NCBI GenBank assembly: GCA_027563935.2
Contig: CM050446.2
Coordinates: forward strand, 128,875,499-128,939,498
DNA: 64,000 nucleotides
Origin: Costus lasius
Lineage: Eukaryota > Streptophyta > Magnoliopsida > Zingiberales > Costaceae
Reading direction: 5' to 3'
Each line of letters starts with the position of its first letter. The first letter of the stretch is position 1. The position numbers and the translations under genes are program-made. Below the pieces are notes generated by a model. The model was not told where the DNA came from. It was given only the letters and a program-made list of their open reading frames with translations, and did no database searches. Positions 11,064-21,210 of this stretch are shown in pieces.

Positions 11064-11724
11064 TTCTCCCCCGCCAAATCTGTCCTCTTCAGGGTCCCTC
11101 GTCGGAGTACCACCTGTGCTCCAATCTGATGATGTATGTTGCTGAACCAACCTCGCATGGTTTCGACACTCCGTCCAACTTAACACAACCAGGTTCACGT
11201 ACTAGTGCACCACCCTCTGGTACTCCGCCCAACCTCTTGTGATCCAGCCGACGTCTTATCGTGCCCTAGTGCTCTGCCCAACTCAATGCTATCAGGGTCA
11301 CATCCATAACGCATCATCCCCAGATGCTCCACTCAACCTGTAGTGATTGAGTTCACGTCCTATTGCACTGGATCTCCATATCGTCAGCAACCTGTATCAC
11401 CAAACTCGTAGCCCTGGAAAGAGTCTCGCAGACTCTTGTCAGCACCTCGCAGACGTCGGAACCTCATCACCCGCCTGGTGACGGCATCGGAGCCTGCTAC
11501 TCCAGGAAGAGATCTCGCAGATCTCTCATCGTCACCTGGTGACGGCATCAGAGCCCCCTGCTCTGGAATGGGAGTGTGCTCGCCACCGCCCTGTTGGTGC
11601 ACCGCATGCGCACTTAATACTTACCCCAAGTAGCATCGTCATCTCCTCTATTCCGGTAAAGTCGATACCTCCTCAACTCGGTCAATTCTTCACCAACTTC
11701 GCCGGAACCTCGCTCTGATATCAG
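11064..11724 (-). other. Internal region of the non-coding LTR element
   Basis: These 661 bp have no open frame of note. They contain short internal repeats around ctggtgacggcatc(a/g)gagcc (about 11476 and 11530). The purine tract lies at the low-coordinate end and the primer site at the high end. Confidence 0.8.
11712..11723 (-). other. Primer-binding site of the non-coding LTR element
   Basis: On the minus strand it reads tgatatcagagc, one base from the tRNA-Met site tggtatcagagc. It lies 1 nt from the 5' LTR. It is embedded in the perfect palindrome ctctgatatcagag (11713-11726). Confidence 0.85.
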
Positions 11725-12820
11725 AGTCACACCCAGTCCAATTGAGCCCGTCCACGTCACCCAAACCTGCGTGAAAATGTACACCGAATGGAAACCAAAA
11801 GCAATTTAGAGATTTGATTTCAAATTCCAGCAGCGCTCTCACATCGATTTTGATCGAGGCGTTGACCGGCCTCGTTTCGAACGCCAAACGAGGCGTCGTC
11901 TCCACGCGTGTTCGAACGACGCCACCTGCGTCGTTCATTCGCCGTCGTTGCCGGAGCCGATGGACGGGAAGGGAGCATGCGGCAGGCCGGACCGCCTGTC
12001 CGAACCTCAGCTTTCGACGGCGCACCGCCGGAAGCGACCGTCGGTGTGGATGGTGAAGGAGAACTCGGCGGATGTTTCCGCCGCCGGAAAACCCGAAATA
12101 GATCTCGCCGGAGCCGGAGAAAATAACACAAGAGGTAAGAGAAATTTCCGTTCGATTGATCAGGTCGAACCTACATAAACCCTTACAGCTTCGCTCAGAT
12201 CCGCCCACCGGATCTTCCCTCTTCCCGTCGACGGCGACCCCTCGCCGTCGACTCACAGTCGCACAACAGGCCTCGCATGGGGGAGGCGGGGAGCTCGCCA
12301 CTGGCTCAGGTCCCGCCTCCCCTTCCTCTCTTCTGGACGGAGCTCTCCTCCTCGCAAGATCGACGTCGCTGCTGCGGTCGAAGCAGGGGAAGAGCTCGGA
12401 ACTCGTCTCCCGTTCTCACTGCTTCGCAGACCCCGCCCCCCTTCTTCCTCGTCGCCCATTGATTTAAGGAGGAAGGGCGCCTCCCTCTTTGGCATATCCA
12501 GCCGGCGCCAGCCGGAACATTCCATTCGAGACGTCCGCCATTCACGCCACTGAATCCGCCAGTCCGAGGATCTTGCCTTCGTCTTCGAGCCGCCGATCAC
12601 GCCGGAGAAGAGGCCGCTGCCAGAGTCGGAGATGGCGCCGCTATCCTCGCCGTAGATCTGCTGCGATCATCGCCGGAAGAGTCGATGCCACCTGCATCGA
12701 CTTCGTCCGCGTCTGCATGGTTCGCCTCCGAGCGGACTGGGTGGGCCGGGTGAGGATTTTGGGCCGCCACCTGGGTCCATTTGCCCTCTGATCTGGCCCA
12801 GGAAAGAAATGATGCTCACA
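11725..12820 (-). repeat. 5' LTR (in element orientation) of the non-coding element
   Basis: A direct repeat of 9967-11063. The terminal tg has become ag at 11725-11726 on the plus strand. It is followed by the actat duplication. Confidence 0.9.
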
Positions 12821-12825
12821 ACTAT

Positions 12826-13975
12826 CATCACTCTCCAGTTCTTGCTTCTTACCTTTATTCACACCTCTCTTTTTTTGTTGTTTAGCACACTCTTCTCTTT
12901 TATTCATTCCTCTTTTATTCTCTCGCATCACTCTTGTGTGGCTTTAAAAATCATGCAGCATTGATTCATCAAGTGATGCATGAAATATAAAGCTATAGCA
13001 ACGTTGAAGATGACCGCGCGCTTAACATTCTCGGGGCAGTCCCCACGTAGAAAAAATTTTAGGTATCATGGTTTCCTACAACAATAAAACAAATAATTAC
13101 GGGGGTTCTCATGCAATTAGGCATCATGGTTTCCTACAACAATAGAATAAACATACTCCTTTTTACCTTCGAGTCTACTTGTACCAGCGTATCTTCCTCT
13201 TCGAACTTCTCTCCTCTCTTTTTTTTTGCAATCCTCTCGGCGTTATATTACTCTGTGTTCTTTTTTTGTTGGACATCTCCTCCTTTATAAGCCAGCCACC
13301 ATCGATTTCAAAATTGTTCCCTTCTCAGCTTTAACGCTTTACTTATTTAGCGCTCCTTTCCAATTGATTTTTTTTTTTTGTCAAATGCTGTAAACGCCCT
13401 TTATTATTATTTTTTTGGCCATGATTCCCTTGATTTGATTTCTCGCTGAGTTTTTTTTATTTGTTTACAGCCGTGAATGTGCTGTCCCAGCATCGATTAC
13501 TCTTCTATATTCGCTGCTATAATTATTGATAAGTAAATATTTACCTTATCAGCACTTTGATTTATCCCTCCTTAATCAGTGGTTGTCTTGTATTTTATCA
13601 TTTTTGTGCTGCCGAGCCCTTTAATTTCTCCCTGCTATCAATTCTCCAGCTTCCCTTCCCAGATTCCTTTTTAACTATTTTCCGAGTCTTTCCCTCTTTC
13701 TCATTTGGATTCCTCCTCCTTCTATGCATACTGCATTAATATGGAAATAATTGATTCAAGAGATTTCACACGTTTTCTCTTCACTTAGGTAAATCGCATT
13801 AATGCTAAAATCCTAATGCAACCATTGAGTTGATTTCATGAGAGGTTACTCTCGTTGTATTCATGATTGGTGTCTTGAGACTCATAATCAACAATCGTGT
13901 TGATTTATCTGATTATTTTTGGCACACTTTCAATTTTCTACTTAATGGTCAAAAATTAATTTTGACCTTGTCTTT
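12826..13975. other. Gene-free T-rich sequence
   Basis: Two related phrases with catcatggtttcctacaaca (about 13066 and 13122) are diverged relatives of the pair at 16273-16407. The part 13200-13420, with ctttataagccagccacc, resembles 18053-18215 (tatataagctttcagccacc), so these may be two diverged copies of one promoter-bearing repeat. No gene is recognisable. Confidence 0.5.
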
Positions 13976-14074
13976 TTGCACATATGGGTAAAAATTTATA
14001 GTCCAACAAATATATTTTTTAAAAATCTAATAAAAAATTATAGGCGTGCAAATTATCACACCCCTCCTATATTA

Positions 14075-14596
14075 AATAAGGTAGAACGTGTATTAAAGAA
14101 GGTAGAAAATGTATTAAAAAATGTAGAACTTATATATATTAAGGTAGAACTTGTATTAAATAAGGTAGAACTTTTATTTATTAAGGTAAAACTTGTATTA
14201 AATAAGCTAGAACTTCTATTTACAAAGGTAGAACTTATATTAAATAAGGTAGAACTTATATATACTAAGGTAGAACTTGTATTAAATAAGGTAGAACTTC
14301 TATTTACTAAGGCAGAAATTGTATATACTAAGGTAGAACTTGTATTAAATAAGATAGAACTTCTTAGAAATAAGATAGAACTTTTAATAAATAAGGTAGA
14401 ACTTCTTAGAAATAAGGTAGAACTTCTAAGTGTTATGGTAGAACTTTTAAAAAATAAGGTAAAACTTCTTAAAAATAAGATATAACTTTTAATAAATAAG
14501 GTAGAACTTCTAAGCGTTAAGGTAGAACTTATTAGAAATAAGGTAAAACTTTTAATAAATAAGGTAGAACTTCTAACTGCTAAAGTAGAACTTTAA
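14075..14596 (+). repeat. 21-bp minisatellite, forward arm
   Basis: About 25 tandem units of the type aataaggtagaacttntnttn. Because 21 bp is seven codons and the unit has no stop in one frame, a 169-codon ORF (13976-14485) runs through it as a heptad series of the type (N/T)KVELxx. I see no start context, promoter or related protein, so I treat the ORF as a by-product. Confidence 0.85.
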
Positions 14597-15484
14597 AGGT
14601 TCTACCTTTTTTATTAAAAATTCTACCTTATTTATAAGAAGTTCTACCTTATTTATAAGAAGTTCTATCTTATTTATTAAAAGTTCTATCTTATTTCTAA
14701 GAAATTCATTTGTGACTTTGTTTGATAGGCATATATGGTTTACATAGAACTCAAGTAGGATCTAAAAGTTTGATCACACTCGTGGACACCAGGTTTACTG
14801 ATTTAGAAAAAGCCATTGTCGGAACAATGGAAGTGGATATGCCTTATTTATTAAAAATTCTACTTTAGCACTTAAAAGTTCTACCTTATTTATTAAAAGT
14901 TCTACCATAGCACTTAGAAGTTTTACCTTATTTATTAAAAGTTATACCTTCTTTCTAAGAAGTTCGATCTTATTTATTAAAAGTTCTACCTTATTTCTAA
15001 GAAGTTCGACCTTATTTGTTAAAAGTTTTACCTTATTTCTAAGAAGTTCTACCTTATTTATTAAAAGTTCCACCTTATTTCTAAGAAGTTCTACCTTATT
15101 TATTAAAAGTTCTACCTTAGCACTTAGAAGTTCTACCTTATTTATTAAAAGGTCTATCTTATTTCTAAGAAGTTCTTAACTTATTTATTAAAAGTTCGAC
15201 CTTAGCACTTAGAAGTTCTACTTTATTTATTAAAAGTTCAACTTATTTCTAAGAAATTATACCTTATTTTTTAAAAGTTCTACCTTATTTATTAAAAGTT
15301 TCATCTTATTTCTAAGAAGTTCTACCTTATTTATTAAAAGTTATACCTTATTTCAAAGAAGTTCTACCTTATTTATTAAAAATTCTAACTTATTTCTAAG
15401 AAGTTCTATCTTTTTTAATACAAGTTCTACCTTAGTAAATAAAAGTTCTACCTTAATTTAATACAAGTTCTACCTTATTTAATA
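14597..15484 (-). repeat. 21-bp minisatellite, reverse arm
   Basis: The same unit in the opposite orientation (aagttctaccttatttnt...), with about 35 units around the 14718-14842 insert. The switch of orientation is at about 14590-14600, an imperfect palindrome gtagaactttaaaggttctac. Confidence 0.85.
14718..14842 (+). pseudogene. Fragment of a pararetroviral (badnavirus-like) movement protein
   Basis: This 125-bp insert has none of the minisatellite sequence around it. It reads, in one open frame from 14725, a block with GLHRTQVGSK, then LITLVDTRF and KAIVGTMEVDM. The same order of motifs occurs in the movement protein of the provirus at the right end of this window (LIVILDKRW, then KAIIACMEVDM), and is characteristic of the 30K-type movement domain at the start of badnavirus-like ORF3. 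That protein moves virions or nucleoprotein through plasmodesmata. The two copies differ strongly, so this is a separate virus lineage. Both ends abut minisatellite units in the same orientation. It is only a gene scrap. Confidence 0.75.
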
Positions 15485-15935
15485 CAGGAGCAGTGTGATA
15501 ATTTGCATACACATAATTTTTGATTAGATTTTAAAAAAAATATTTTGGCAGAAATTACGGGCGAGTCATGATTAATTTCACACCCGTAATTTTACAAAGT
15601 TTTTGTACAGAGACTTTCACAGGAAGGGTGTGATAATTTGCACACATGTAATTTTTGATTAGATTTAAAAAAATTGGCAGAAATTACGGGCGACCTGTGA
15701 TTAATATCACACCCATAATTTTAGGAGTTTATAGTACAGAGACTTTCACAGGAGGGGTGTGATAATTTTCACACCCATAATTTTTTATTAGATTTTTAAA
15801 AAAAATTGGGAGAAATTACGGGCGAGCCGTGATTAATATCACACCCATAATTTTAAGAGTGTTTGGTATGAAGACTTTCACAGGAGGGATGTGATAATTT
15901 TTGCACCCGTAATTTTTGATTAGATTAAAAAAAAC
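15484..15935 (+). repeat. Tandem repeat of about 132 bp, three and a half units
   Basis: Units begin at acagg 15484, 15619, 15748 and 15880, giving spacings of 135, 129 and 132. Each holds two inward gtgtgataatt / cacacccataatt blocks and the motif attacgggcgag. The fourth unit stops at 15935, where the 21-bp minisatellite resumes. The window start (1-50) carries the same motif. Confidence 0.85.
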
Positions 15936-15937
15936 AA

Positions 15938-16272
15938 TTTCTTAGAAATAAGGTAGAACTTTTAATAAATAATGTAGAACTTCTTAGAAATAAGGTAGAA
16001 CTTTTAATAAATAAGGTTGAACTTCTTTGAAATAAGGTATAACTTTTAATAAATAAGGTAGAACTTCTTAGAAATAAACTTTTAATAAATAAGGTTGAAC
16101 TTCTTTGAAATAAGGTATAACTTTTAATAAATAAGGTAGAACTTCTTAGAAATAAGGTAGGAACTTTTAATAAATAAGGTAGAACTTCTTTAAAATAAGG
16201 TATAACTTTTAATAAATAAGGTAGTACTTCTTTGAAATAAGCTATAACTTCTTTGAAATAAGGTATAACTTT
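15938..16272 (+). repeat. 21-bp minisatellite, third block (forward)
   Basis: About 16 units of aataaggtagaactt type in the same orientation as the first arm, some reading aaggtataactt. The minus-strand ORF 15925-16296 is only the repeat read in an open frame. Confidence 0.85.
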
Positions 16273-16407
16273 TAACATGATGCAGTCAGGCATCATGCGT
16301 TCCTACTGCAGAAAAAAAAATAATAAAAATGGCAGTCCTAATTACTTGGGGGGGGGGGGGGTTCAACATGATGATGCAGTTAGGCATCATGCGTTCCTAC
16401 TGCAGAA
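16273..16407 (+). repeat. Duplicated 40-bp phrase around a poly-G run
   Basis: catgatgcagt(c/t)aggcatcatg followed by cgttcctactgcagaaaa occurs at about 16276 and 16370, separated by a G-run near 16350. Diverged relatives at 13066-13145 suggest these were ends of a longer repeat that now flanks the minisatellite block. Confidence 0.6.
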
Positions 16408-16409
16408 AA

Positions 16410-17009
16410 TAAAATACTTCCCCTTTTTCTTTTACCTTTCTGTTCTTCAATCGGGCAGTGTTGTAGCAACGTCGTAGCAGACTGTCGAATTCTCTCCTTT
16501 TTTGCAAGCCTCACGGCACTCTATTCTGTAATACTCTAGAAAAAAACAAAACACAAATGTCTTTATTCCATTTACATGTTTTTGACAAAAACAATTATAT
16601 GAGCTCGTGTCATGCACACTTGTAGTGCTATTACCTCTAACTAGTACTTGTGCATTTGTGGGTCTTGAATAAAGGATGAAAAACCCAAAGGAAAAGAGTA
16701 AGCTTATGGAATAAATAAGATGAAAATGTGAAAGAAGAAAACAAAAAAGATAATGGGTAAAGTTCACCTACAAGTGTTGACCATGCCTATGCCACCTCAT
16801 GCCATTTGATTCACCATAAGCCTACACCTCATGGCGATAGGATTTCCTAGAGATAAATGTATAAAAAAAAAACTTGATTCTTCATGCATGACCTGAAGGA
16901 AGGAATAGCCTAAGGAAAAGGAGGAAGAAAAAGGATGAGAAAAGAATGTAGAATCTCAAGTGGAGAGTGATTTGGGGTTTCTTAGGCAAGTACTTATACT
17001 TTCTTTATA
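16410..17009. other. Gene-free stretch before the assembly gap
   Basis: No recognisable gene. The 106-codon minus-strand ORF 16447-16767 is hydrophobic and has no domain that I recognise. Confidence 0.5.
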
Positions 17010-17109
17010 NNNNNNNNNNNNNNNNNNNNNNNNNNNNNNNNNNNNNNNNNNNNNNNNNNNNNNNNNNNNNNNNNNNNNNNNNNNNNNNNNNNNNNNNNNN
17101 NNNNNNNNN
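17010..17109. other. Assembly gap (100 N)
   Basis: Exactly 100 N, a usual placeholder for a gap of unknown size. Sequence on the right begins inside a copy of the microsatellite-bearing MITE, so the gap and the partial copy beside it may come from assembly of near-identical repeats. Confidence 0.99.
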
Positions 17110-17728
<619 letters not shown>

Positions 17729-17900
17729 CAAATAATATTTCATCGTAATGCATTAAGGCTTGTTGGATATTGAATTTGGAAGATCATCCTTCTCTTAACC
17801 TTTTTTCTCTCTTTTTTATCCGGCGTCAACCTCTCTTTTCTTCATGCACAGTCTTCCCAGTCCCTCTTTTTCTCTTTTTTTTTACTCTCGCTCTGTCTTC

Positions 17901-18050
17901 TAGCCCTCTCTTTTCACTCTGGCTTCTAGCCTCGTATCAATTGAGTTAAGTAGCCTTTTGGCAACCTCCTTCTTCTAGCCCTCTCTTTTCACTCTGGCTT
18001 CTAGCCTCGTATCAATTGAGTTAAGTAGCCTTTTGGCAACCTCCTTCGAT
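17901..18050 (+). repeat. Tandem duplication, 75-bp unit
   Basis: tagccctctcttttcactc begins units at 17901 and 17976. The two are virtually identical. Confidence 0.9.
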
Positions 18051-18215
18051 TCTCTTCTTCTTTTTTTTTGCAACCTATCGGTGTTGTGTTCTCTGTATCC
18101 CTTTTTCAGGTGCCTACCCCTCCTTATATAAGCTTTCAGCCACCTTCCCAAAATTTATTTCCTTCCCCTCGCATTAAATGTCTAGTGCTTCTTTTTTTGC
18201 TTGAAATTTTCGATT

Positions 18216-18335
18216 GTTGCTATTGCCTTTGTCCTTTCCTTATGAATTACGATTCCTCCCATTTATTTTCTTCCTGTTGCTATTGCCTTTGTCCTTTCCT
18301 TATGAATTACGATTCCTCCCATTTATTTTCTTCCT
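18216..18335 (+). repeat. Tandem duplication, 60-bp unit
   Basis: gttgctattgcctttgtcc begins units at 18216 and 18276, almost identical. It explains the internal repeat in the ORF 18068-18340. Confidence 0.9.
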
Positions 18336-18339
18336 TGTA

Positions 18340-19978
18340 AATGCCTTGCCTTATTAAGAAAGATGGATTTAATTTTTTATTTTGCTTTGATTAGCTGCCG
18401 CAAATGCTCTTCATTCCTTGCTGTCGCACCTTTCCTTTTCCTTGAAATGCTGGCGCATGCCAAATTTTCTTTGGTCTCATTTTAATATGTTTCCAACCTT
18501 GTCTGGAGTCAAAATAAATTTTGATTTAATTATTCTGTATGCATGTTCGTGTGAAATGATTCAACATAGGTCCAAGTAATTTCATCAAAGATCTAATCAC
18601 CAATTTTTATGTCATTTGGACGCTCCAAAATTTTCACGTGGAGAGATAGATTAATCTCCTGGACCTACATGGAAAGCTCCCAGCACCCTTATTTGATTTT
18701 ACACTCCTTTCTTTTAGCAGTTGATCCTTTTTTATCGCCTGTCTTGCTAGAATTCCAACAACAAATTCTACTAGACTGAACAATAGATGGGCTGCTCTCG
18801 ACAATTCTGTATATCTTTTGTTTCAAGGTGGTGCTATCGTTTGGTTTGTCATGCTGTTTTCAACTATGGTCGCAACTTTGCAATTTTTCTTTGTTCGAGT
18901 AGTAACTGTTAGCTGATTCATAGTACCAGGCACTCTCTATAAATGATAGTGTAAATATCCTTGCACTTGAGTCAATTTGATGATTGAATCTTTGAAACCT
19001 AAATCGAGTAGCAATTCTAAACTTTTTCTCTGAGAATCCAGCAAACTCTGCGATAGGTGTTTTGTTCTTTTACCTAAACTTCTCCACTTTAAGGCTACTT
19101 ATGTCTTCGTAATTTTCCAAACTAGCGCAATGCTACATGTATAAATTTCTCCAGAAACTAGAACAATGCTGCTTGATTTTCAAGCTGCATGTAAATTCTC
19201 TTTAATTCTCCTTATTATATTAACATGGTAGTTTATTGTCATCCAACCTTTGCCATACATGGAAGAAGGAGCTTCTATGGTTCCAGACACTGAAGCCTCA
19301 ACACAATATCATTTGCAAGAGAAGATAGAGTTGTTTAGGACTAAGTTAAGCTTAAGAGAGTCTCATTTGCATTTAAAGTAATCGAACACTTTTGTTTCCT
19401 CTTGCCAAACTACTAAATTTGCTATAAGTTTGGTTAAAGTTTAGTATCTGTTGCTGCTATCAGGCATCAAAATGTGAACGGCATATCAAGCATGCTAAAT
19501 TGCTTTCTTGTCTTTTTACCCAAGTACCCAAGTGGTTCTGCCAGGTGAAACAAATGGTTCAACAGATGCTATTGAGGTTGTTCAAATGTACAAGATTAAG
19601 AACTTCAATTGATAATCAACACAAATTCTTTTATTTATAGAACGGAGAGGATAGAAGTTTCAAGCTGTGTATTGGGTAACAACCCAGGCAGCAAGATAAG
19701 AAGCTCGTAAGATTGTGATAAATATTGATCACAACATAAGCAAAATCTATTAAGAGAAACATGAAAAATTATATCTCACTGAAAAATAACAAAACCAATT
19801 ACCATATTATTAACATCAAGGACAGTGCCTAAGCATAAAAGTTCATTAATGTTTTTAAATGCCCCTTTTGAAATAGGGGTTCGAGTTGCATTGCATGAAT
19901 CAAGAGTACCTTATATACAAAACCAATATTAACACATTTAACCAACATGATATGATTAATGAAACTATAGCTCTAACA
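18340..19978. other. Low-repeat stretch, no gene established
   Basis: The sequence looks unique. A 40-codon plus-strand ORF starting with MEEGASMVPDTEAS at about 19260 ends near aaagtaatcg and could be a short exon, but nothing supports this further. Confidence 0.4.
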
Positions 19979-20282
19979 CTATGTAAGCCTGGGTGGAACA
20001 CCAAGAACTAACATAGAAGGATGTGAAGGCACGATGTTGATACAGAGCTTACGAGCATGGGCAAAATTATGATTTGAGCCGAAAGGAATTTCAATAAGGG
20101 TTGAGTCATGGCGTAGGCAAAAAGGCTATGTATCATCTCACAATGTATCTTTCAGCTTCTTGAGAAATTAAGGGATCTTGATCCACTAATGGAAGAAGCT
20201 TGGCCCTGTAGGTATAGACAACTAACTTGTGGTACTGTTCAGCACCATAGGCTTGCTTACATAGATTAGACCAGTTTGTCAT
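19979..20282 (-). pseudogene. Coding-like blocks of an unrecognised gene, frame-broken
   Basis: On the minus strand, 20282-20133 encodes a 49-residue block starting MTNWSNLCKQAYGAEQY and continuing YRAKLLPLVDQDPLISQEA. After a stop and frame change, 20116-19979 encodes LRHDSTLIEIPFGSNH, then ARKLCINIVPSHPSM and ends LVLGVPPRLT. Composition, lack of repeats and the two adjacent blocks look like real protein sequence broken by a frameshift, or two exons with a short intron. I do not recognise the family. Confidence 0.4.
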
Positions 20283-20289
20283 CCCTAAC

Positions 20290-21210
20290 TATAGTTTAAT
20301 AAAATAGACAGTTGAAAGTGAAGTCATAACCACAAGAGTACAAAAAATATTGTGCAGAGTTGTCGTATGTCTGTCGTTGAGCAAATTCAATAGAATGCAA
20401 AGTTGAACAACACCAAAGACTTATTGGTCATATTTCAAAAGAATGTAGATAGCATTTTTTGATAGTTGCATGTTGTAAATTTCAGAAACAATCACCAGCT
20501 TAATAGTGCTAATGAACAAGTAAAAATGAAGTCATGGCAAGATGAAACTAATAATTAGTTATATGCTACTGCTTGAACATTGACATCACCACAAGTAAGG
20601 AACTAAAAGCATAGGTTAGATTACATTTTTATTATATTATAATAAGCAATTATTTCAATGTCTGTATGTGAACGATGATGAATCATAATTGGTCCATGTT
20701 CAAGGCTAGAAGAGTGAAGCTCAATCCTACAGGGAGTTGGATGAGATAAGGCCAGAAAAAAAGTCCAAAAATTGCATTGGGCTAGTCACAATGAAATATT
20801 CTCAACCATACAATCCAAGAAGTGAATACAAGAAAGACAAATCCATATTACTCCATCAATTTATCCAACTATAAATGCAAATCATTCCTCTTAGTTTCCA
20901 GTTTTTTAACTCATTCTTCTCTACCAATTGTGAGACTATTTTCTGCTCGCACTTACCATGTGATTGAATGAATAAAACATGTAAAACATGCACATGGGCA
21001 CCTCAATCATGACGATCATCATCCAAAACTACTAACATGCATGAAACTAAATTGATATTCTCTGTTCTCTTGCACCCCAAATCTAAATTAATCCAAAAAA
21101 GTTAGGCATGGGCCACTTTGAGAGGAAGGTTGGTTGGTTGAAGCTTTTCTTTCAAATTCTCTACTTCTTTGACACTCAACCTTTGTAAATTTAATAAGTC
21201 AAAACCAAAC
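20290..21210. other. Gene-free stretch
   Basis: AT-rich and apparently unique. I see no exon with supported splice sites. Confidence 0.5.

Larger units (their letters stand above)
9967..12820 (-). mobile_element. Non-autonomous LTR retrotransposon without coding domain
   Basis: Two direct repeats of about 1,096 bp (9967-11063 and 11725-12820) flank only 661 bp. The 5-bp sequence actat is present on both sides (9962-9966 and 12821-12825). Minus-strand orientation follows from a Met-tRNA primer site beside the right LTR and a purine tract (minus-strand ggcgggggagaa) beside the left one. No gag or pol sequence is present, so replication must use proteins of another element. The LTRs are GC-rich and longer than in TRIMs, while the interior is far shorter than in LARDs. 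The repeats look roughly 95% alike, with many C/T changes at CG sites. Confidence 0.92.
13976..15575. mobile_element. Fold-back element made of an inverted 21-bp minisatellite
   Basis: The left arm (outer part 13976-14074, array 14075-14596) is the inverted complement of the right arm (array 14597-15484, outer part 15484-15575). The outer parts share about 90 bp in opposite orientation, including aatctaataaaaaatta and gtgcaaattatcacac. The centre is interrupted at 14718-14842 by unrelated, virus-derived sequence. The structure would extrude a long hairpin. It has no transposase and no clear TSD; whether it is a transposon or a minisatellite that inverted is open. Confidence 0.65.

Noticed and set aside
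15925..16296. 123-codon minus-strand ORF with repeated YFKEVLPYLLK
   Set aside because: It is the 21-bp minisatellite in an open frame without any gene context.
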